A stretch of 64,000 nt of DNA, taken from the NCBI GenBank assembly GCA_045617725.1, contig JAZLJD010000047.1, positions 16,565-80,564 of the forward strand. The letters are read 5' to 3'. The stretch is from JAZLJD01 sp045617725 (GTDB lineage Bacteria; Bacillota; Clostridia; Lachnospirales; Lachnospiraceae). The stretch's first letter is position 1. Each line of letters opens with the position of its first letter. Below, piece after piece: positions 17,697 to 26,097 of this stretch. A program made the translations under genes and the position numbers. The notes under the pieces were generated by a model. That model was not told the DNA's origin and ran no database searches. It worked only from the letters and a program-made list of their open reading frames with translations.

Positions 17697-18973
17697 TCGC
17701 GTAACATTTCCTCGTAAATCTTCAATAGTGTTTCACGGTTTCCTGTGGTGTCGTGATTCTTAAGGCCACGCTTATATGCCCGTTCCGTAAGGGCATCACG
17801 CTCGCTATCCTGCATATTCAGGGCCTTCAAAACGGCATCCGATAAGGAAGCAATCGAAGCCTCATCCATGCTGAGCGGATCCAAAAGGATTCCTTCCTCC
17901 TCCGAAATCATGGACGGCACGCCTCCTACCCTGGAAGCTACCACCGGGCAACGAAGCAGCATGGCCTCGCCGATGGAATTTGGAGAATTCTCCACACTGG
18001 AGCAGAAAAGATACACGGAAGCCTTCTGATACTGCTCTCGCATCTCATCCGCACTAAGCATCCCCGTAAATACGACATGTCCCTTCAGATGGTTCCTGCG
18101 AATCAATTCCCGAAGGAAGGACGCATAGGAGCCACGCTTAATACGGTTCATAAGTCCGTCTGCTGTTTTTATGGGATCCCCACCGATATAGAGCACGGCG
18201 TCCGGGCGCTGCTTTATGATATGTTTCATGGCCGACAGGGCAAAATGAGCACCCTTTAAAGGATAATTGCCCTGGCACAAAAAGATTCTTCCTTCTTCCC
18301 GTTTCACACCGGCTTTCGGTTCATAAAAGACGGAACGGAGGCTTTCGTTTAACTTATGGTAGCTTAGTTTAGGATTAATCGCCAACGCGGTATTTTTGTC
18401 AAACTCGGTACGGCCGGTAACATGAACCGCCAGCGAAATCGCCTCGGCTTCATTCTCCGCACGGGCCATAATCTTTACCTTCTGCCAGGCAAGGTCGTCC
18501 ATCTTGAGGCGGTCCCGAAAGGTTCGTCTTTTGATTACTCGCTTCGGAAGTCCCGCATAATAGTGTTCCGCAATCGGTCCCATCATTCCCTGGAACCCGA
18601 TTAAAACCTTTTTGGGATCCGGGCAGGCACGCATCATGGCCAGCGTATGAGGAAACTCGGTTCCAAAGATATGAATAATATCCGGCTTAAAATCCGAAAG
18701 TATCCGCTGCATGATTGGTTCAAGTGCGGGATTATAAACCTCGGGTGCTGCCATATCCTCGTCAAAGGCATAGTACGTATACTTCCCGTCCTGTTTCTTT
18801 ATGATTTCATCCTTCTTAAGGGAAAGAGGGAAAGCACATCCGATTTCAAGATTCTCCGTTTCCGATAAGGAAGAAAAGAGAGCGCCCACCCAGCCCTCTT
18901 TTGCAAATACCTCCTTGGAATAAAGCGGTGCTGCTTGCGGTAATATGAAATTCATCAGCCACAGTACTTTCAT
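17693..18973 (-). CDS. Family 4 glycosyltransferase
   Basis: A 426-residue GT-B glycosyltransferase (glycos_transf_1). The N-terminal domain begins MKVLWLMNFILPQAA, with an extended loop at residues 100-200; the C-terminal domain shows ALSAMKHI, VVFTGMLSADEMREQY, LFCSSVENSPNSIGEAML and ASRVGGVPSMI, including the catalytic-region glutamates. It acts on the cytoplasmic side during assembly of the repeat unit. The ATG at 18973 is preferred because AGGAG lies five bases upstream; a GTG at 18988 overlapping the upstream stop is an alternative. It is coupled to the fused transferase downstream by a four-base overlap. Confidence 0.9.
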   Translation of the reverse strand: MKVLWLMNFILPQAAPLYSKEVFAKEGWVGALFSSLSETENLEIGCAFPLSLKKDEIIKKQDGKYTYYAFDEDMAAPEVYNPALEPIMQRILSDFKPDIIHIFGTEFPHTLAMMRACPDPKKVLIGFQGMMGPIAEHYYAGLPKRVIKRRTFRDRLKMDDLAWQKVKIMARAENEAEAISLAVHVTGRTEFDKNTALAINPKLSYHKLNESLRSVFYEPKAGVKREEGRIFLCQGNYPLKGAHFALSAMKHIIKQRPDAVLYIGGDPIKTADGLMNRIKRGSYASFLRELIRRNHLKGHVVFTGMLSADEMREQYQKASVYLFCSSVENSPNSIGEAMLLRCPVVASRVGGVPSMISEEEGILLDPLSMDEASIASLSDAVLKALNMQDSERDALTERAYKRGLKNHDTTGNRETLLKIYEEMLRE

Positions 18974-18984
18974 TCCGTCTCCTG

Positions 18985-19788
18985 TCACCGTTTGTATAAT
19001 GCAGATTTGATTTTGTTATATAACGGCCCGAACGCCTTGCTTTTTGCAAGTTTTCTTCTAAGTGTAACAAGTGTTATGCAAAGGAAGAATCTATACTTAA
19101 AAAGCTCCCATTTGCTCATATACGTCTTTCTTGCGGCAATCTGCTCCTGCTTCATTTTTTCTTTATTCTCAGGAGTTTCCGAAAAACCGTTTCCTTCATA
19201 TCGGTTTACGGTTCCGCCCACATAAACGAAATCCGCTTTCCGCACGTAGAAACTGTAGAGGAAGTGATCGTAATCCGCACAGATGCGATACTTCGTATCG
19301 TACTCGCGGCCTTCAAACGCATTCTTTGAATAGAAGCAGGCCTGATGATTCGGAACATGCCTAAAGCATGCAAACCCATTAATCTCAGGGTTACTCTTAA
19401 CAACAAGCGAAAGCGTATCAAAATACGTATCGCCATAGAAGATTACGGTATTCGCCCCCGGAGACTTTTGCTCGTACGCCTCGACGGCCCGGGCAACCAA
19501 AGAGAGGGAATGCTCATCATAATACCGGTCGCCGCAATTTAAAAAATGCAGGTACTCGCCCGTAGCACGGGAAATGGCACGATTCATCCCATCATAGATA
19601 CCCTTGTCTTTTTCAACGAAGACGTGGATGCGTTCGTCGGAGGGAAGAAGGTCAAGACATCCGTCACTCGACGCTCCGTCCTCTATAATAATCTCAAAGT
19701 CCTTATAATCCTGCATTAAGATGGATTCTACGGTACTTTTAAGTCTCTCTCCCGCGTTTAAACAGGTCACAAGAATACTGAATTTCAT
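18985..19788 (-). CDS. Family 2 glycosyltransferase
   Basis: A 267-residue GT-A enzyme: FSILVTCLNAGERLKSTVES at the N-terminus, IIEDGASSDG at the nucleotide-sugar site, and YDGMNRAISRATGEYLHFLN with NCGD in the metal-binding place. It has no clear membrane helix apart from a C-terminal basic-hydrophobic stretch. It resembles colanic/capsular GT2 enzymes (WcaA/WcaE-like), which add a sugar to the lipid-linked intermediate. AAAGGA precedes the ATG. Confidence 0.9.
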   Translation of the reverse strand: MKFSILVTCLNAGERLKSTVESILMQDYKDFEIIIEDGASSDGCLDLLPSDERIHVFVEKDKGIYDGMNRAISRATGEYLHFLNCGDRYYDEHSLSLVARAVEAYEQKSPGANTVIFYGDTYFDTLSLVVKSNPEINGFACFRHVPNHQACFYSKNAFEGREYDTKYRICADYDHFLYSFYVRKADFVYVGGTVNRYEGNGFSETPENKEKMKQEQIAARKTYMSKWELFKYRFFLCITLVTLRRKLAKSKAFGPLYNKIKSALYKR

Positions 19789-19805
19789 AATAATCCTTTC
19801 AAAAT

Positions 19806-20942
19806 CTATTCATTCATATACAGCATCGGATAATTGAATTCGATACGATCATGTTCCATAAGCATGCTGCGGTAGGGAAGCAGCTTCATAAAATCTGCAT
19901 CGCACTGCCACAAAAATACCAGGAAATAAAGCACAGCCGCCACCATGATTAGAATCCGGAGTTTTTTATAGTACGCTTCCTCCTTAAGCTTCACAATAAG
20001 TGTCGTCAGGAAGAGAATATGCGGAAATGTCATGTAATACCCGATTCGTGAGATGACAGGCACAAAGCTTCCGAACATGTAGAGCGCAATGGCCACCAGG
20101 TTCAATTGGAAGTAAAGAAGCATGGCCCGGTCGTCCTTTACAGCCTTTTTATAAAATACAAGGCCGATTCCCAGAATCAGAAGGCAACGGGCGAGCTGGA
20201 TGTAGCTGGTTCCCGCTTCAAGCCACACCGTATCCTTGTAGGACGGGTACAGCACAAGGAGTATCTTCTGATAAAAATCTCCGAACCAGTAGCCGGTGGT
20301 TGCCAGTCCCATACCGACACCGATCATCCACTTCTTCCATTTAAAGGACGCCAAAAAGTAAAGCGGAATGCACAGAAGGACCGACTTGTGAAAGCAGGCT
20401 GCCACGGCAATTATAAGTACGAACCGCAAATACTGCTTTCTAAGCACATACCGAATGGAAAATACCGCCATCGAAAGAGCCATGTAATACCGAACCGTAT
20501 TATAGGACTGGAAATACATTCCGAGCAGCATAAACAAAGAAAATGCCATGAAAAAGTCTGTCGTCTGCTCGTACAGAACCCGGATAAAGAAGTACACGGT
20601 AACCGCTGCGAAGACTGCAAAAACCAGCTCATAGCATTCAAACCCGCATAACGTATACAATAGTTTAATCAGGATTTTATTTCCGAACTCGAACTCCGTA
20701 TATCCGTCTACCCACAGCTCATGAAAGCGGTTCACATAGGTATAATAATCGTTTCCGGTCTGATGTCGCAGTGCGGCAGTCAGAAACAGAATCATAAAAA
20801 TAGAAACCAGGCAGATCTTGTTGATAAGCTCCTGCCTGGGCATTCTTCCCAGGGAAAGGACCGTATGATTTTGATTTGGTGCATTGTTCACATACCACGC
20901 CAGAAATATGACGGAACAGGTAATCAAAAAGTAGAAAATCAT
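19806..20942 (-). CDS. EpsG-family polysaccharide polymerase-like membrane protein
   Basis: A 378-residue polytopic membrane protein with family landmarks of EpsG/Wzy-like proteins: AALRHQTGNDYYTYVNRF after the second helix, FEFGNKILIKLLYTL, FQSYNTVRYYMALSM and FHKSVLLCIPLYFLA. EpsG-type proteins are thought to polymerise exopolysaccharide repeat units. A second, unrelated Wzy-like protein (1156-3618) is in the same locus. The ATG overlaps the upstream GT2 stop by four bases. Confidence 0.88.
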   Translation of the reverse strand: MIFYFLITCSVIFLAWYVNNAPNQNHTVLSLGRMPRQELINKICLVSIFMILFLTAALRHQTGNDYYTYVNRFHELWVDGYTEFEFGNKILIKLLYTLCGFECYELVFAVFAAVTVYFFIRVLYEQTTDFFMAFSLFMLLGMYFQSYNTVRYYMALSMAVFSIRYVLRKQYLRFVLIIAVAACFHKSVLLCIPLYFLASFKWKKWMIGVGMGLATTGYWFGDFYQKILLVLYPSYKDTVWLEAGTSYIQLARCLLILGIGLVFYKKAVKDDRAMLLYFQLNLVAIALYMFGSFVPVISRIGYYMTFPHILFLTTLIVKLKEEAYYKKLRILIMVAAVLYFLVFLWQCDADFMKLLPYRSMLMEHDRIEFNYPMLYMNE

Positions 20943-21727
20943 AAGCCCTTCTTTGCTTCCTTTATTCCTTTCAACATTAGCTTAAAAGCTCTAAACGGTT
21001 TCACTTCGGTGCACTGGCTTTTTCTGTGTTTAAGGACAAACCGCAGTGCAACCGGCATAGCGAGCCAACCGTACAGGCAATGGTACAGAACTCCCTTGTC
21101 CTTAAAATACTTCTCCGTATAGCCCGAAAACCAGGTGGAAGGTCGTACTTCCTCGCAGCCCAAAGTAACGGGGACACAGTATATTTCCATTCCGGCACGC
21201 AGGCAGTCCATGAGGAAGAGGGAATCCTCCCCGCATCCGTATTTGGCTCCACCTCCGAAATACGGCGAAAAGCCTATATCGGCAGCGTTTAAGCTATCCA
21301 ACCTGCAGGCAAATGCGAAGGTGGGATAACGTCCGCTCTTACGCCAGGTAACACGCTCATAATCATAATTCTTATAGGTACGCCGCTCCTCGCATACATC
21401 CACATTGAAAATCAGCACATCCGCAAAATCCAGTTTCTCAAACTCATGCAGGATTTTGTCTTCGTAATTGTCATAGTAACGGATATCATCGTCTGCGAAA
21501 AGGACGATGGGCGCCGTTGCACCTGAAAGGCACAGGTTTCTTGAAAGGCCGACACCGCGTTCCTTCGACGAAATAACAAGGGCTTCGCCGGCTGCGGTTT
21601 TGATTGTCTCCGTGCCTTCATGGTCGCACTGGTTCACAAGAATTGCATCCCCGCTTAAATTCATTTTAGCCAAAAGAGCTGCAGGGTCTGCATTTAAGGC
21701 ACTGATCAATACCTGAAGGTCACGTAT
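20939..21727 (-). CDS. Family 2-like glycosyltransferase
   Basis: A 262-residue GT-A protein. It starts MIRDLQVLISALNADPAALL, has LSRNLCLSGA and the metal-binding LFADDDIRYYDN, and ends in a short amphipathic tail. The domain FGGGAKYGCGEDSLFLMDCL is the acidic acceptor-side region of the family. It resembles capsular glycosyltransferases that act late in repeat-unit synthesis. Both ends overlap neighbours by four bases (ATGA), so it belongs to the Wzz-EpsG translational chain. Acceptor and donor are not predictable. Confidence 0.82.
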   Translation of the reverse strand: MRDLQVLISALNADPAALLAKMNLSGDAILVNQCDHEGTETIKTAAGEALVISSKERGVGLSRNLCLSGATAPIVLFADDDIRYYDNYEDKILHEFEKLDFADVLIFNVDVCEERRTYKNYDYERVTWRKSGRYPTFAFACRLDSLNAADIGFSPYFGGGAKYGCGEDSLFLMDCLRAGMEIYCVPVTLGCEEVRPSTWFSGYTEKYFKDKGVLYHCLYGWLAMPVALRFVLKHRKSQCTEVKPFRAFKLMLKGIKEAKKGL

Positions 21728-22623
21728 CATAGCGGTTTCCTCCCCAGGTATCTTTTGAGGAATCTTGTATCCGCTTTCGTGATGATCACGCCTCTTATGT
21801 CACAGCCGTTTACGGACAAATGGTTCAATATATCCAAAAGGGACTGCAGCGTAGTCTTTTTATACGTTGCCATCACAATGCAGGTGCAATTCTTTAAATC
21901 CGCATAATCATCCTCGCTTGCATAAACCACGTCCGCATATTTTCCAACCGGAGAATCATTGTATCCAAGGAACGGATAAGCAGCTTCGGGGCATAAATCC
22001 GATGCAACGCGGATGTGTGAATCATTCGCATAGTACAGAAGTACGGAGGTGCAGGCCAAAAGCAATCCCGCAAGGCCTCCGATTATGGCGGCATTTACAA
22101 GGTTTGTAGGCTCCTCCACAAGTGTAGCCGGAATCGTATCGATTACTTCAATGGAGTTAAATTCCTTTCTATCGCTTCCAAAGCGGCTGACAGCCTCACC
22201 GATTTCCTTTATGGCAGCATCTGCCTTCTCCGCCGTATCCAGTACTTCCGTAATAATCATGACGCGGATATCGGAAGGGGTATGTGCATCAAGGCCTGCC
22301 ACGATTTCGTCCTTGCCAAAGGCGCCGACGGAGCTCACTACATCGTCCATGATTTCATCCGTGCCGATGATGGTTTTCCAGGTGTAGTCATTGAAGTACT
22401 GATAGGCTTCGTCCCGCTCGTCCGTCGCATAATCAATGTACATCGTAATCTCAGCTTTGTACTTGGGGCCTCCCTCGTTAACTGCTCTATATAAGCAGTT
22501 AAGGCCGCTGCCCACAAGGGCACCGGCCAATGTAATCACTAATATAATCCACCACTTCGACAGAAAACACAGCCAAAGCCTTTTTGTATCTGCCGTCCGG
22601 GAGGCATATGCTTTCGGTTCCAT
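21727..22623 (-). CDS. Wzz/CapA-like chain-length protein with a degenerate kinase-like tail
   Basis: A 298-residue protein with two membrane helices (about residues 26-45 and 182-202) around an extracellular Wzz domain, the layout of chain-length regulators such as CpsC/CapA. After the second helix it does not stop but continues for about 90 residues. This tail ends GVIITKADTRFLKRYLG, which recalls the end of a bacterial tyrosine (BY) kinase, yet no Walker A P-loop is present. It may be a shortened, inactive kinase module. No separate BY-kinase is in the window. GAGG precedes the ATG. Confidence 0.78.
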   Translation of the reverse strand: MEPKAYASRTADTKRLWLCFLSKWWIILVITLAGALVGSGLNCLYRAVNEGGPKYKAEITMYIDYATDERDEAYQYFNDYTWKTIIGTDEIMDDVVSSVGAFGKDEIVAGLDAHTPSDIRVMIITEVLDTAEKADAAIKEIGEAVSRFGSDRKEFNSIEVIDTIPATLVEEPTNLVNAAIIGGLAGLLLACTSVLLYYANDSHIRVASDLCPEAAYPFLGYNDSPVGKYADVVYASEDDYADLKNCTCIVMATYKKTTLQSLLDILNHLSVNGCDIRGVIITKADTRFLKRYLGRKPL

Positions 22624-22633
22624 TTCATCTACC

Positions 22634-24055
22634 TCACTTCTCTGTAAGTTCTATCTCTTCCTTTTTGACCTTTAGTGCAGTCGTTTGGGACGCGTCAATG
22701 CCTTCGGTGCTCTCCGGCTTCAAAAGAATCTTAAGCGTAAGCAGCATAAGGCGTATATCCAGCCATACGGAATAGTTTTCTATATAAAACAAATCCAGCT
22801 TCAACTTATCAAGAGGCGTTGTATTATACTTGCCGTAAACCTGTGCGTATCCGGCAAGTCCGGCCTTCACCTTCGTACGGAATACGAATTCCGGCATCTG
22901 TTCCACATACTGTTTTATGATTTCCGGGCGTTCGGGTCGCGGACCGATGAAGGACATGTCGCCTGCCAGAATGTTAAATAACTGCGGCAGTTCGTCGATT
23001 CGAACCTTTCGAATAAAGCGGCCGATTGGAGTAATTCGCGGGTCGTTCTTGCCGGCCAGGACCGCTCCGGTATTTTTTTCGGCGTCCTTTTTCATACTGC
23101 GGAACTTGATAATCTCAAACTCCTTCATATTACGTGTGCAGCGAACCTGCTTATAGAAAATCGGGTCGCCGTCATAGCACTTAATCAGAATGGCCGTAAC
23201 CAGCATAATCGGGCTCGTAAGGATCGTCAGAATCAGGGCGCAGACGATATCAATAATGCGCTTTACAAATCTCTGATCGAGACTTAAGTTGTACTCCCGA
23301 ATCAACAGAAGCGGCGAATCAAACAGATGCAGCTGGTCGGAGCCGCGCACCAGAACATCGGGAATCTTAGGCATCATATAAACGCGCATGTTGCGTCCGT
23401 ATAAGAATTTCAACAGCTTGTTCCGCATCGTAGTCGGGATATCCCAAAGCACCACGGCATCATAGTGGTTCGTACATTCCTCGCACACCCGCTCGAAGCC
23501 CTCCGAAATATTAACGGAAGCCTTGATACGATACTTGTCCTTACGGGACATAAACTTGGTAACAATATCCTCAATCGGATATTCACCGTACACAATCAGC
23601 ATCTCACGCGGCTTAAAGATAGCCGCATAAATCTTGCTGGCAATCGCAATCCATAATGCGGAGGCCACACACTGCAGCAGCACCGCCTGCAAAAGAGGAA
23701 CCACCGGCACAAGGTCCATCGACAGAAGACAGATGACGAAGTACATGATGAAATTCGCAGCAATCGTCGCAAAGCACTGCGAAAAAATAACCTCACCCAG
23801 CTTATAGTAGCCGATCTTCGTACCGCCATACATTCTTGAAACAAAAATCAGAAGCAGGATATACACAAACAGGGTCAGTATATGTCCCTTGTGGAAAAAG
23901 CCGTACTGAATGTAGCCGTCCATTTCCGCATATACCTTAATACGCTCCGCATAGAACGAAAACCAGGCATACGCAAAAACAACAACCTGCAAACCGATTG
24001 TCACAAGCGAAATTATAATCTTTATTGTTCTTTTCCAGGGTTCTCTAGATTTCAT
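22634..24055 (-). CDS. Exopolysaccharide polyprenyl glycosylphosphotransferase (initiating transferase)
   Basis: A 473-residue full-length WbaP/CpsE-type enzyme. Four to five N-terminal helices are followed by a nucleotide-binding-like domain (LIVYGEYPIEDIV) and a C-terminal sugar transferase domain beginning RFVKRIIDIVCALILTIL with FKSMKK-like FRSMKKDAEKN, RKVRIDELPQLFN and GDMSFIGPRPERPE. It links the first sugar phosphate to undecaprenyl phosphate. The ATG at 24055 overlaps the upstream stop (ATGA). A longer in-frame opening runs to 24100 but overlaps the preceding gene. It is paralogous to the enzyme at 1-1178. Confidence 0.95.
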   Translation of the reverse strand: MKSREPWKRTIKIIISLVTIGLQVVVFAYAWFSFYAERIKVYAEMDGYIQYGFFHKGHILTLFVYILLLIFVSRMYGGTKIGYYKLGEVIFSQCFATIAANFIMYFVICLLSMDLVPVVPLLQAVLLQCVASALWIAIASKIYAAIFKPREMLIVYGEYPIEDIVTKFMSRKDKYRIKASVNISEGFERVCEECTNHYDAVVLWDIPTTMRNKLLKFLYGRNMRVYMMPKIPDVLVRGSDQLHLFDSPLLLIREYNLSLDQRFVKRIIDIVCALILTILTSPIMLVTAILIKCYDGDPIFYKQVRCTRNMKEFEIIKFRSMKKDAEKNTGAVLAGKNDPRITPIGRFIRKVRIDELPQLFNILAGDMSFIGPRPERPEIIKQYVEQMPEFVFRTKVKAGLAGYAQVYGKYNTTPLDKLKLDLFYIENYSVWLDIRLMLLTLKILLKPESTEGIDASQTTALKVKKEEIELTEK

Positions 24056-24825
24056 TTCTGCTCTTTCTTCACTCTTCGTTTGGTTGCATGGTACGCCCAA
24101 AACAACATGTGCCAGGCGGCCGAGAATACATTAAGGTGTGCCTGCGTCCGGTACAACAACCAGATACGCGCCACCATTCTGAGTTTATTGCTTGATTCCG
24201 AACCGGCGCTCTGCCTGTAAAGCACGAGATTCTCCGTAAGTCCGTACGCACAGGGAATCGTGCGAAGAATCGCCCACCAGGTCGCGGTATCCTCGGAATG
24301 CATATCCGGCATAATCGCAAGCTTGCGGTCGAATTTCCGAAAGTTTAGTAGCACCGTAGAGGTGAAAATCGTTGTATTTTTAAGGGCTTCCTTATAGGTG
24401 ATGGTTTCGGGCACATGGACTACTCTTCCATCCGGATTTAGGTCGCTGTCCGCGAATTCATAATTGCAAAAAACAAACGCGGCGTCCTTTTCTTCCATGA
24501 AAGCCATCTCTTTTTCAAGCTTCTCCGGAGCCCACCAGTCATCATTGTCAAAGAATGCCAGGTAATCCGTCTGTGCCGCCAAAATTCCGATGTTTCTGGC
24601 CACTGCGGCGCTGTGGCGGTCGCTTTCGTTTACGAGGACCCGAAGCCTGTCATCCGTGGCCGCAAGTTCCTCCATAAGCTTTAAGGATCCGTCTGTGGAT
24701 CCGTCCTCTATCATGTACAGAATAAAGTCCTGATACGTCTGGTTTTGTATGCACTCAACACTCCGGCGCAAGAATTTCTCGCCATTGTGCACCGGCATCA
24801 CGATACTGACTGTACGCTCGCCCAT
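24052..24825 (-). CDS. Family 2 glycosyltransferase
   Basis: A 257-residue GT-A enzyme with SIVMPVHNGEKFLRRSVECI, LYMIEDGSTDGS, the conserved SAAVARNIGI and the DxD-like FFDNDDWWAP. It lacks membrane helices. It belongs with capsular/LPS GT2 transferases that extend the lipid-linked unit. The ATG shares one base with the upstream stop (TGATG) and has GAGG seven bases upstream. Confidence 0.9.
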   Translation of the reverse strand: MGERTVSIVMPVHNGEKFLRRSVECIQNQTYQDFILYMIEDGSTDGSLKLMEELAATDDRLRVLVNESDRHSAAVARNIGILAAQTDYLAFFDNDDWWAPEKLEKEMAFMEEKDAAFVFCNYEFADSDLNPDGRVVHVPETITYKEALKNTTIFTSTVLLNFRKFDRKLAIMPDMHSEDTATWWAILRTIPCAYGLTENLVLYRQSAGSESSNKLRMVARIWLLYRTQAHLNVFSAAWHMLFWAYHATKRRVKKEQK

Positions 24826-25757
24826 CACAATTCCTCACGAACAATATAAATTGGTCTGTCTTTCACTTCTAGGTATATACGGCTCATATACTGGCCCAAA
24901 ATGCCGATACAGAACAGCTGAATTCCACCCAGGAATATAATGATGCAGGCCGTGGAAGCCCAGCCGTCAACCGGGTCGCCAAAAAACAGCTTGCGAACCA
25001 CGATAAACACAAGGGCAATGACCGACAAAATAAACAATACAAGCCCACACCAGGTCGAAATCATAAGAGGCATCGTCGAGAATCCGAAAATACCATCCAT
25101 GGAATACAGAAACAGCTTCCAGAAATTCCACTTGGTCTCGCCCTTCCTGCGCTCCACATTCTCGAATTCCAGCCACTTGTTTTTGAAGCCGACCCAGCCG
25201 AAAATGCCCTTGGAAAAGCGATTATATTCTTTCATGGAAAGCACCGCATCCACAAACCTGCGGTTCATAAGGCGATAGTCTCTGGCACCGTCCACAATAT
25301 CTGTCTTGGAAAGCTTCCGCATAATGCGATAGAACCATCTTGCAAAAAAGGACCGAATCGGAGGCTCGCCCTTACGCGATACACGGCGTGTGCCCACCGA
25401 GTCATACTCACCGCTTTCTACGTACCGAAGCATTTCGGGAAGCAGAGCGGGCGGATCCTGCAAATCCACATCCATAATCACGACGTAATCACCTTTCGAT
25501 GCGGACATTCCTGCATAAATCGCAGCTTCCTTGCCGAAATTACGCGAAAAAGAAAGCATCCTAATGCGTTTGTCCTTCTGATACATCTTTTTGATTTCGC
25601 CTACTGTATCATCCTTAGAACCGTCATCCACGTAGATCAGTTCGAGATCGGCACCCAAAGCCTTCAGGGCAGGGGCCTGCTCCATCACGGCGGTGTAGAA
25701 ATCAGCGATATTCTCCTGTTCGTTGTAGCAAGGTACTACAATACTCAAAAGTGCCAT
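24825..25757 (-). CDS. DPM/GtrB-like polyprenyl-phosphate glycosyltransferase
   Basis: A 310-residue GT2 protein of the dolichol-phosphate-mannose-synthase group: VVPCYNEQENI, YVDDGSKDDT, the strongly conserved MDVDLQDPP and DYRLMNRRFVDA, then two C-terminal helices (residues about 225-295). It probably makes an undecaprenyl-phosphate sugar. It is the first gene of the large minus-strand glycan locus. GAGGATG precedes the ATG. An AT-rich stretch just upstream (about 25790-25830) may hold the promoter, but no convincing -35 is visible. Confidence 0.92.
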   Translation of the reverse strand: MALLSIVVPCYNEQENIADFYTAVMEQAPALKALGADLELIYVDDGSKDDTVGEIKKMYQKDKRIRMLSFSRNFGKEAAIYAGMSASKGDYVVIMDVDLQDPPALLPEMLRYVESGEYDSVGTRRVSRKGEPPIRSFFARWFYRIMRKLSKTDIVDGARDYRLMNRRFVDAVLSMKEYNRFSKGIFGWVGFKNKWLEFENVERRKGETKWNFWKLFLYSMDGIFGFSTMPLMISTWCGLVLFILSVIALVFIVVRKLFFGDPVDGWASTACIIIFLGGIQLFCIGILGQYMSRIYLEVKDRPIYIVREEL

Positions 25758-25899
25758 TTTTCATCCTCAAATCAGTGTTGCTTTCCTAACAGCAATACTT
25801 TATTTTACTCTGTTTTTCTTTTTTTGAAAAGGCTGGTATTTCATCCTTCCATTACCAGGACTGCTTAATTGGCAATGTGAACACTATAATTTTTCCAGA

Positions 25900-26060
25900 T
25901 ACATCAATATCGTCAAGGCTATCCTTTCAGCGAAACACAATCGGTCACTCGTTTGTCAAAGTATTTATTCATGTGCTCGACTAATTCATCTTTTGTTTGC
26001 CTCTGATTTCTCGTAATATTGGCAGGTCACTTTGCTGAAGACTTCACTCTGGTTCAACAA
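25900..26060 (-). pseudogene. Possible C-terminal relic of an IS3/IS150-type transposase
   Basis: The 340 bases between the glycan locus and the next gene have no intact frame. On the minus strand, 25919-26008 can be read as TKDELVEHMNKYF, RVTDCVSLKG and then, with interspersed stops, K-G-x-P-x-x-Y. This resembles the C-terminal end of IS3-family transposases (helix, YYNxxR, LKGLSPxxYR). It is short and broken, and the match was judged by eye. Confidence 0.3.
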
Positions 26061-26097
26061 TGAACCATGTCTTTCCAGAATATAGTCTCCTTTACCC

